Positions 58,650-64,000 of a DNA stretch of 64,000 nucleotides are shown piece after piece. The stretch is from NCBI GenBank assembly GCA_040757835.1, contig JBFLWJ010000001.1, forward strand, positions 150,836 to 214,835, given 5' to 3'. The stretch is from Actinomycetota bacterium (lineage in GTDB: Bacteria; Actinomycetota; Geothermincolia; Geothermincolales; RBG-13-55-18). The translations under genes were made by a program, and so were the position numbers. Below the pieces are notes generated by a model, which did no database searches, was not told where the DNA came from, and saw nothing but the letters and a program-made list of their open reading frames with translations. Position 1 is the first letter of the stretch, and every line of letters begins with the position of its first letter.

Positions 58650-58689
58650 AAGTACCCCTTTCTCCTGCGTGATTCTTGACCGTATGGAT

Positions 58690-59100
58690 CTAGCTGATGG
58701 GTAATCGCAATACCTGGAGGTTCCTCTCTACCCTCGCTATCCGTTCATAATCCCTGTCTTTGTGAAAGAGGACCAAGCCGTGTTCGATGGCGATCTGGGC
58801 GATGAGGCAATCGACGGCGCCTCTCAATGTTATGCCCCTCTTCCGGCAGCGGCGGTAGAGCTGGGCAGCGGAGGCATATGATTCCACCCCGTCCAGGCCG
58901 TAGACAGGGAACTTCAGGAGGTAATCCCTGGCCGCGCTGAAGTCCCGGTCGGACCTGATCCCCTGTAGGACTTCCGTGAGGATTATGTCGGCCAGACAGA
59001 CGTCTCGCTCGGCGTCTATCAGTCCGTGCAGGACGGACCGGTAAAGCGAAGCGGGCCCCCGCAGGAATTCCACCCACACGGAGGTGTCAACCAGTATCAA
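58690..59100 (-). CDS. vapC: VapC-type PIN-domain toxin ribonuclease
   Basis: 136 aa if started at TTG 59100, giving MILVDTSVWVEFLRG as in typical VapC; the frame is open further upstream without homology. Acidic PIN residues D5, E43, D97 and D115/D117 are in place (GAVDCLIAQIAI, FHKDRDYERIA). VapC toxins cleave tRNA or rRNA. The start lies inside the 3' end of the antitoxin gene, the usual arrangement. Confidence 0.9.
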   Translation of the reverse strand: MILVDTSVWVEFLRGPASLYRSVLHGLIDAERDVCLADIILTEVLQGIRSDRDFSAARDYLLKFPVYGLDGVESYASAAQLYRRCRKRGITLRGAVDCLIAQIAIEHGLVLFHKDRDYERIARVERNLQVLRLPIS

Positions 59101-59293
59101 AGCGGGCTTTTCTCCATTCTTCCAGGTCTCCTTCCCACTCCACCTTGCCCTCCAGCGAGAGGATGCCTTTGCGCTCTTTCCTGGCGACCAGTTCACGCAA
59201 GGCCATGTCGACCAGGGCCCTCTTCGTCTTGATGCCCGTCAACCTGCGGGCTTTCTCGACCAGCTCGTCATCGATCACGATGTTCGTCCTCAT
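59087..59293 (-). CDS. vapB: VapB-type antitoxin
   Basis: 68 aa. It starts MRTNIVIDDELVEKARRLTG, the VapB (type II/AHH) ribbon-helix-helix pattern, then a helical C-terminal part with WEGDLEEWRKARFD that would wrap the toxin. It binds its own promoter and neutralises VapC. A 9-bp inverted repeat just upstream is its likely operator. Confidence 0.9.
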   Translation of the reverse strand: MRTNIVIDDELVEKARRLTGIKTKRALVDMALRELVARKERKGILSLEGKVEWEGDLEEWRKARFDTG

Positions 59294-59307
59294 CCCGCAT
59301 CACCTCT

Positions 59308-59342
59308 ATACACATATTATACCTGGATTATGTGTATTGCAA
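59308..59342 (-). promoter_or_regulatory. vapBC promoter and operator palindrome
   Basis: ATACACATA (59308-59316) and its exact complement TATGTGTAT (59329-59337) are 12 bp apart. The palindrome overlaps a minus-strand -10 TATAAT (59321-59316) and a possible -35 TTGCAA (59342-59337). The 15-bp spacing is short. Fits autoregulation by VapB/VapBC. Confidence 0.7.
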
Positions 59343-59502
59343 TCCTGGCCACGTATGCCCTGACAGCATCGCCGGACCAACCCGGGATGATCGGCCTGGG
59401 CCTCATTCTATCCATCGCTGATGACATCGAAATACGTCTCCGGCGGGCTGTGATATCATATTTCCCATCGTCCGTTCGCGCATCGCGAGAGGGGAGACAG
59501 CC

Positions 59503-60942
59503 TTGCGCCTGCGTTTCGCGCCCAGCCCCACCGGCTACCTCCACGTGGGTGGTGCCCGCACCGCCCTCTACAACTGGCTGCTGGCGCGCCACGCCGGGGG
59601 CTCCTTCATCCTGCGCATCGAGGACACCGATATATCACGCTCCACCGAGGAGGCCATCGAGGCCATCGTCGAGGACATGCGCTGGCTGGGGCTGGAATGG
59701 GACGAGGGCCCGGAGGTGTGCGGCGAGCACTGGCCTTACCGCCAGACCGGCCGCGCCCCCCTCTACCTCAAGGCGGCCCGCGACCTGCTGGAGGCGGGCA
59801 AGGCCTACCGCTGTTTCTGCCTGCCAGAGGAGCTTGCGGAGCGGCGCGAGCGGGCGATGGCGGAGGGGCGCAGCCCCATGTACGACCGCCGCTGCCGTTC
59901 CATCCCCGAGGAGGATGCGCAGCGCATGGAGAAAGAGGGCAGGCCCTTCGCCCTGCGCTTTCTGGTGCCGGAGGGGGAGACGGTGGTACATGACCTGATC
60001 AGGGGGGACATAGCCTTCAACAACGCGGAGATAGAGGACTTCGTGCTTTTGCGCGGCGACGGCACCCCCACCTACAACCTGGCGGTGGTGGTGGACGACG
60101 GGGAGATGGAGATAAGCCACGTGGTGCGGGGAGATGACCACCTCTCCAACACCCCCAAACAGGTCCTCCTGTACGGTGCGCTGGACGTCACCGAACCGGC
60201 CTTCGCCCACCTGCCCATGATCGTGGGGACGGACGGCAAACCCCTCTCCAAACGCCACGGCGACGTCGCGGTGGGGCGCTTCCGCGAGATGGGCTACCTG
60301 CCCGAGGCCATGGTCAACTTCCTGGCCTTGCTAGGCTGGTCGCTGGACGATTCCACCACCATCATCGACCGCGACACCCTGGTCGCGAACTTCTCCCTGG
60401 AGCGGGTCGGCTCCAAGCCCGCGGTATGGGACTCAGGCAAGCTGGCCTGGATGAACCAGCAGTACATCATGGCCATGAACGACGGGGAGCTGGCCCAGGC
60501 GCTCATGCCCTTCCTAGCCCGTGAGGGCCTGGCGGACGCGGACGATGTGGCGGCACGCGACAAGATGCTGCGCGCCGCGCCGCTGGTCCGCGAGCGCATG
60601 AGGGTGCTCTCCGATGCCGCCCCCCTGGTGGCCTTCCTCTTCCGCGACGTCGAGGTGGAGGAGGAGTCGCGCGGACTGCTGACCGGAGAGGAGAACCGTG
60701 CCGTCCTAAGGGAGGCGGGGAAGCGCCTGCTGGAGCTGGAGGAGTTCGATACCGCGAGCATCGAGGCGGCCCTGCGCGCCATGGCGGAAGACCTGGGAAT
60801 GAAGGTGCGCCAGGCTTTCCAGCCCATCCGCGTGGCCATCGCGGGGAGCAAGGTGAGCCCGCCGCTGTTCGAGTCCATGGAGATACTGGGCCGCGAAAAG
60901 TGCCTGCAGCGTATCGCCCGCGCCCTGGAAACGGAGGCATAG
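59503..60942 (+). CDS. gltX: Glutamyl-tRNA synthetase
   Basis: 479 aa from TTG 59503 after GAGGGGAG. Class I motifs: the HIGH equivalent H14VGG in PSPTGYLHVGGARTALYN and the KMSKS equivalent in GKPLSKRHGD (near 248). It has the C-terminal anticodon-binding helical domains of bacterial GltX. As gatCAB is present and no glnS is seen, this enzyme is likely non-discriminating and also charges tRNA-Gln with glutamate. Confidence 0.96.
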   Translation: MRLRFAPSPTGYLHVGGARTALYNWLLARHAGGSFILRIEDTDISRSTEEAIEAIVEDMRWLGLEWDEGPEVCGEHWPYRQTGRAPLYLKAARDLLEAGKAYRCFCLPEELAERRERAMAEGRSPMYDRRCRSIPEEDAQRMEKEGRPFALRFLVPEGETVVHDLIRGDIAFNNAEIEDFVLLRGDGTPTYNLAVVVDDGEMEISHVVRGDDHLSNTPKQVLLYGALDVTEPAFAHLPMIVGTDGKPLSKRHGDVAVGRFREMGYLPEAMVNFLALLGWSLDDSTTIIDRDTLVANFSLERVGSKPAVWDSGKLAWMNQQYIMAMNDGELAQALMPFLAREGLADADDVAARDKMLRAAPLVRERMRVLSDAAPLVAFLFRDVEVEEESRGLLTGEENRAVLREAGKRLLELEEFDTASIEAALRAMAEDLGMKVRQAFQPIRVAIAGSKVSPPLFESMEILGREKCLQRIARALETEA

Positions 60943-60944
60943 AG

Positions 60945-61706
60945 ATGCAGTTGCGCTGGCTGGGGACGGCCGGGTTCGAGCTGATCAGCGGCGCCGCCTC
61001 GGTGCTCATCGACCCCTATTTCAGCCGCAATCCCCGGTCGAGGCCGCAGCAGCCCCTGCGGCCCGCCGACTTCACTCACGTGCTGGCCGTCTTCCTCACC
61101 CACGGGCATTTCGACCACGCCTTCGATGTGCCCGCCATCGTGGAGCTGTCGGGGGCCCTGGTGTTCGCGTCGCCCACGGTTTGCCAGTCTCTGGCCATGA
61201 AAGGGGTGCCATGGAAGAAGCTGCGCCCGTGCTGGGGAGGGGAGACTTGCGAGGTGGGGCCTTACCGCTTCACCGCCGTGCCCGCCAGGCACGTGACCTT
61301 CGACGTCCCCCTGGTGCTCTCCGCGGCTTGGAGGAGCATTCCCCACCTGCTGGAGCTGTCCAGGGTGAGCACCGCGAAGTACCCCTGCGGCCAGGTGCTG
61401 GGTTGGTATATAGAGGTTGAGGGCAAGCGGCTCTTCCACATGGGCAGCGCCTGCCTCCCCTACGACCTCGATGCTGAAGTGGATGTGTACATGGTGCCGG
61501 TGCAGGGGAGGACGGACATCTGCGCGGTCGCCGCCGACCTGGTGCGCAGGGTGAAGCCGTCGGTGATCATCCCCCACCATCACGACGACTTCTTCCCGCC
61601 CATCAGCCAGGATATCGACCTGGCGGGGTTCGAGGAAGAGCTGCGCCGGCGGGGTATAAAGGCGCAGGTACGCGTCCCCGCCATCAACCGCCTCATGGAG
61701 CTCTGA
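60945..61706 (+). CDS. MBL-fold metal-dependent hydrolase
   Basis: 253 aa from ATG 60945, two bases after the gltX stop. The metallo-beta-lactamase motif THGHFDH (H53, H55, D57, H58) is intact, with a later IPHHHDDFFPP that supplies further metal ligands. It resembles UlaG-like or UPF0173-type proteins. No signal peptide. Substrate unknown; cotranscription with gltX is likely. Confidence 0.88.
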   Translation: MQLRWLGTAGFELISGAASVLIDPYFSRNPRSRPQQPLRPADFTHVLAVFLTHGHFDHAFDVPAIVELSGALVFASPTVCQSLAMKGVPWKKLRPCWGGETCEVGPYRFTAVPARHVTFDVPLVLSAAWRSIPHLLELSRVSTAKYPCGQVLGWYIEVEGKRLFHMGSACLPYDLDAEVDVYMVPVQGRTDICAVAADLVRRVKPSVIIPHHHDDFFPPISQDIDLAGFEEELRRRGIKAQVRVPAINRLMEL

Positions 61707-61812
61707 GGACCGAGGCGCCACGCCCGCCATGCGGCTCCGGCCGCCTTTACGAGGCTTTCACGGTCATGGATAATGGTTTGGTAAAACACGCTATTTGACC
61801 TGGAGGGATGTC

Positions 61813-62826
61813 ATGGAGAACAAGTCGTTCAGGGCGCTGGTGGCGCGGGAAGGCGAGGACAAGGGTTTCACCCGCAGCATAGAGACGAAAAATATCGAGG
61901 ACCTCCCCGCCGGTGACGTGGTCATCAAGGTCCTCTACAGCTCGGTCAACTACAAGGACGCGCTCTCCGCTTCGGGTAACCGGGGCGTCACCAGGAACTT
62001 TCCCCATACGCCCGGCATCGATGCCGCCGGCACAGTGGAGGAGGACGCCAGCGGCAGGTTCGCGCCCGGCGACGAGGTGCTGGTGACCGGATACGACCTG
62101 GGCATGAACACCTCGGGCGGGCTGGCCGAGTTTATCCGCGTCCCCGCCGGTTGGGTGGTGAAGCTGCCCGCGGGCCTGACCCTTAAGGAGTCCATGATCT
62201 ACGGCACGGCCGGCTTCACCGCCGCCCTCTCGGTATGGAAGCTCACCGGGGCGGGCGTGAAGCCCGGAGACGGCGAGGTGCTGGTCACCGGGGCCTCGGG
62301 AGGGGTGGGCAGCATCGCCATGCGCATCCTGGCCAAGCTGGGATACAGCGTGGTGGCGGTCGCCGGGCTCATGGACGACGCGGAGTTCGCGCGCTACGGG
62401 GAGGTGCTGAAGGGCCTGGGGGCCGCGCGGGTGATACCAGCCGCGGAGGTCGACGATACCTCGGGCAAGCTCATGCTCAAGCCGGTGTGGCCGAACGCGG
62501 TGGACACCGTGGGGGGCAACATCCTGGCAACCGTGGTGAAGTCGGCGGCCTACGGCGGCGTGGTGACCACCTGCGGCAACGCCGCCGGCCACGAGCTGGA
62601 CCTCAACGTCTACCCCTTCATCCTGCGCGGCGTCAGCCTCCTGGGCGTGGACTCGGTGGAGTGCCCCATGGAGCCCCGCCTCGAGGTGTGGGCAAAGCTG
62701 GCGGGCGAGTGGAAGCTGGACAACCTCGAGGAACTGTCCGTGGAGATAGGCCTGGAAGAGGTGGAGGAGCGCATCCAGCTCCTCCTCGCCAAGGCCGCCG
62801 TGGGGCGCGCCGTGGTCAGGATCTGA
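61813..62826 (+). CDS. YhdH/AcuI-family NADPH:quinone or acryloyl-CoA reductase
   Basis: 337 aa from ATG 61813, five bases after GGAGGG. It is a medium-chain reductase without structural Zn: SSVNYKDALSASGN, HTPGIDAAGTVEED, the Rossmann motif VLVTGASGGVGSIAMRIL and VDTVGGNILATVV are the YhdH/AcuI signature. Members reduce acryloyl-CoA to propionyl-CoA with NADPH. No dimethylsulfoniopropionate genes are nearby, so the physiological substrate is uncertain. Confidence 0.9.
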   Translation: MENKSFRALVAREGEDKGFTRSIETKNIEDLPAGDVVIKVLYSSVNYKDALSASGNRGVTRNFPHTPGIDAAGTVEEDASGRFAPGDEVLVTGYDLGMNTSGGLAEFIRVPAGWVVKLPAGLTLKESMIYGTAGFTAALSVWKLTGAGVKPGDGEVLVTGASGGVGSIAMRILAKLGYSVVAVAGLMDDAEFARYGEVLKGLGAARVIPAAEVDDTSGKLMLKPVWPNAVDTVGGNILATVVKSAAYGGVVTTCGNAAGHELDLNVYPFILRGVSLLGVDSVECPMEPRLEVWAKLAGEWKLDNLEELSVEIGLEEVEERIQLLLAKAAVGRAVVRI

Positions 62827-62866
62827 GGCGCCTCCGCCTTTCGGGTTATTGAGCCCGGCCGGCTCA

Positions 62867-62895
62867 TTGAGCGCTATCAGGGCTTATGCTATCAT
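62867..62895 (+). promoter_or_regulatory. Promoter of the tRNA-Gln/tRNA-Glu operon
   Basis: TTGAGC (62867-62872), 17 bp, TATCAT (62890-62895), the latter preceded by TGC (extended -10). Transcription would start near 62902, ten bases before tRNA-Gln. Confidence 0.65.
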
Positions 62896-62911
62896 AGCCA
62901 GGGACATTCCC

Positions 62912-62985
62912 TGGGGGATCGTCTAATGGTAGGACGCGAGACTCTGGATCTCGTTGTGAGGGTTCGAATCCTTCTCCCCCAGCCA
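62912..62985 (+). tRNA. tRNA-Gln (anticodon CUG)
   Basis: Complete cloverleaf: acceptor TGGGGGA (62912-62918) pairs with TCCCCCA, the anticodon stem CGAGA/TCTCG encloses CTCTGGA with CTG at 62944-62946, and the T loop is GGTTCGAATCC. The 3' CCA (62983-62985) is encoded. The first pair is U-A, usual for tRNA-Gln charged through the amidotransferase route. Confidence 0.96.
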
Positions 62986-63005
62986 GAATTGCATATCGAA
63001 TGCGT

Positions 63006-63083
63006 GGCGCATTAGTCTAGTTGGCCTAGGACGCCGCCCTCTCAAGGCGGAGATCGCGGGTTCGAATCCCGCATGCGCTACCA
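63006..63083 (+). tRNA. tRNA-Glu (anticodon CUC)
   Basis: Acceptor GGCGCAT with ATGCGCT (first pair G-U), anticodon stem CCGCC/GGCGG enclosing CTCTCAA with CTC at 63041-63043, T loop GGTTCGAATCC, and encoded CCA (63081-63083). Lies 20 bp after tRNA-Gln, probably one transcript. Confidence 0.95.
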
Positions 63084-63088
63084 GTATC

Positions 63089-63115
63089 AAAGGCCCCTCC
63101 GGGGGCCTTTTCTTT
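63089..63115 (+). terminator. Rho-independent terminator of the tRNA operon
   Basis: AAAGGCCCC (63089-63097) pairs with GGGGCCTTT (63102-63110) around TCCG, followed by TCTTTCT. A clear intrinsic terminator just past tRNA-Glu. Confidence 0.9.
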
Positions 63116-63427
63116 CTCGTAAATACGATGAGGAAGATGGGGGGAACACCGTTTCCGGAGCATAGCGGCGTGCTTTCGGGGTTAGGAGGGTTCAGGGCGG
63201 GGTGGTTTTTCAACCTTATCCTGAGTGCTCCGTATGCCGGGCCATTTGATAAAATCCCAGATATATAGTAGTGTTACTATGCGGTAATGATCTTCAGTTA
63301 CTCGCAGCAACGGTCTTCACGGGCAAATATCTAACCACATGCAGATATGTCTTATTTGCATTGGTGGGGGTGTCATCCGGGGCAAATATATCCTGTGTGT
63401 GGGGTACATCAGAAAAGGGGGAACACC
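63116..63427. other. AT-richer non-coding region before the last gene
   Basis: No gene seen. Composition is clearly less GC-rich than the rest. GCAAATAT occurs twice (near 63330 and 63382) and its inverted form TATTTGC once between them, leaving possible GCAAATA/TATTTGC pairing. Several -10-like strings (TATATAGTA, TTACTATGC) lie near 63260-63280. No riboswitch was recognised. Confidence 0.45.
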
Positions 63428-64000
63428 ATGATAGAAGACACCATCCTGCTAACCACTCCGACATTTCCTTACCCGACCCTGCCTCCGAACGACTCGCTGA
63501 CGGATGCCATGGGCCAGCGGTTCACCCACGGGGACGACCTGTTCACGCTGAACTCGCATACACACTGTTACGCAAACCATATCCTCGCCCAGAACGTAAG
63601 AAAGCAATGCATCCTCCTGGAGTATCCCAGATGGAAGGATTTTACAAAAGAGGTCGATAAACAATATGCCATCATCGGGATAAGCGCCTTTCCCGTCCAT
63701 CTGGACAACGTCATGAAGATGTGCAAATACATAAAGGAGAAATCGCCGGGAACCACCATCCTCCTCGGGAGTTATGCCGCCCAGGCTTTCGCCGCCAAGT
63801 ACGGCGAGGAGCCGGAGTTGAGGAACGTCGATCATGTGGTATTGGGCGAGGGGGTCAGGTGGTTCCGGGACTTCCTGGGAGAAGGCGATCTCGACCGCCC
63901 CATAGAGCAGAAACTGATGCCGAAATGCGGAGGAGGGCCCATCTGCATAAGCAGGTATCCGGGAGGAAATATCGGGTTCTTCGTATCGGGGCTGGGCTGC
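63428..64000 (+). CDS. Probable B12-binding/radical SAM protein, N-terminal part (cut by window end)
   Basis: 191 codons from ATG 63428 (preceded by AAAAGGGGG), open to the end of the window. The first half (LLTTPTFPYPTLPPNDSL) and the part with YAIIGISAFPVHLDNVMKMC, TILLGSYAAQAFAAKYGEE and VDHVVLGEGVRWFRDFL have the shape of an N-terminal cobalamin-binding Rossmann domain of B12-dependent radical SAM proteins. The last residues, FFVSGLGC, would be the first cysteine of a CxxxCxxC radical SAM motif, which lies beyond the window. Base composition differs from the neighbours, a hint of transfer. Domain call is moderate. Confidence 0.6.
   Translation, partial: MIEDTILLTTPTFPYPTLPPNDSLTDAMGQRFTHGDDLFTLNSHTHCYANHILAQNVRKQCILLEYPRWKDFTKEVDKQYAIIGISAFPVHLDNVMKMCKYIKEKSPGTTILLGSYAAQAFAAKYGEEPELRNVDHVVLGEGVRWFRDFLGEGDLDRPIEQKLMPKCGGGPICISRYPGGNIGFFVSGLGC

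Noticed and set aside
59101..59196. N-terminal extension of VapC
   Set aside because: The extra 32 residues are read from the antitoxin gene in another frame. TTG 59100 gives the standard VapC N-terminus.
62923..63213. Minus-strand reading frame with GFEPAISALRGRRPRPTRL and GEKDSNPH
   Set aside because: It is the antisense of the two tRNA genes. These peptide strings are well-known false translations of tRNA sequences.

Overview
The window is a GC-rich bacterial chromosome segment that looks anaerobic. The grounds are a selenocysteine-containing formate dehydrogenase with an NAD-reducing module, a multisubunit antiporter of the Mrp/Mbh type, and Gln-tRNA formation by transamidation (GatCAB). 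The codon use, the TTG/GTG starts and the secreted proteins built from 'FAEGYTG' repeats suggest a deep-branching, high-GC Gram-positive lineage (Actinomycetota-like). That placement is inference, since no rRNA gene is present.

Layout. 1-5312: NuoE-like, NuoF-like and FdhA subunits of an NAD-linked formate dehydrogenase; FdhA is read through an in-frame UGA with a bacterial SECIS hairpin just downstream. 5476-7668: an aberrant acyl-CoA-synthetase-like protein and a DedA protein. 7780-17857: an Mrp/Mbh-type antiporter operon (E-F-G-MbhD-MbhE/B-C-D) followed by two more NuoL/M-like subunits, one carrying an SdrD-B-like C-terminal domain, then small membrane proteins and a UPF0280 protein. 18075-19791 (minus): a histidine kinase and a response regulator. 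20143-27112: ligA, gatC, a membrane protein, gatA, gatB and a zinc-ribbon protein. 27259-29123 (minus): gcvH and lpdA. 29772-32556: an aconitase/isopropylmalate-isomerase pair plus an NAD-isocitrate-dehydrogenase-like gene. 32832-35837: a secreted propeller/repeat protein. 36211-51547: a long branched-chain amino acid and serine block (ilvD, ilvB, ilvN, ilvC, a class V aminotransferase, serA, leuA, leuC, leuD, leuB, ilvE, cimA). 51674-57861: an FAH-family enzyme, small membrane proteins and a secreted protein with two glycosidase-like modules. 57975-59293 (minus): a RibD-C-like reductase and VapBC. 59503-62826: gltX, an MBL-fold protein and an AcuI-like reductase. 62912-63083: tRNA-Gln(CUG) and tRNA-Glu(CUC). 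63428-64000: the start of a probable B12/radical SAM protein cut by the window end.

How the parts fit. CimA feeds 2-oxobutyrate into the Ilv enzymes, and LeuA/C/D/B with IlvE complete leucine synthesis. The second LeuCD-like pair sits with an isocitrate-dehydrogenase-like gene and more likely serves citrate to 2-oxoglutarate. GltX, GatCAB and tRNA-Gln form the indirect Gln-tRNA route. Intergenic space carries at least two short repeat families. One of them is a MITE-like element of about 107-126 bp with GGGGTCAGG ends that begins exactly on the stop codon of ilvN, cimA and the glycosidase gene.

The most notable items are the Sec-FdhA/SECIS, the SdrD-B-tailed antiporter subunit with a free-standing paralogue of a NuoL tail, the dual glycosidase-like secreted protein, the degenerate AMP-ligase and the stop-codon-linked repeat elements.
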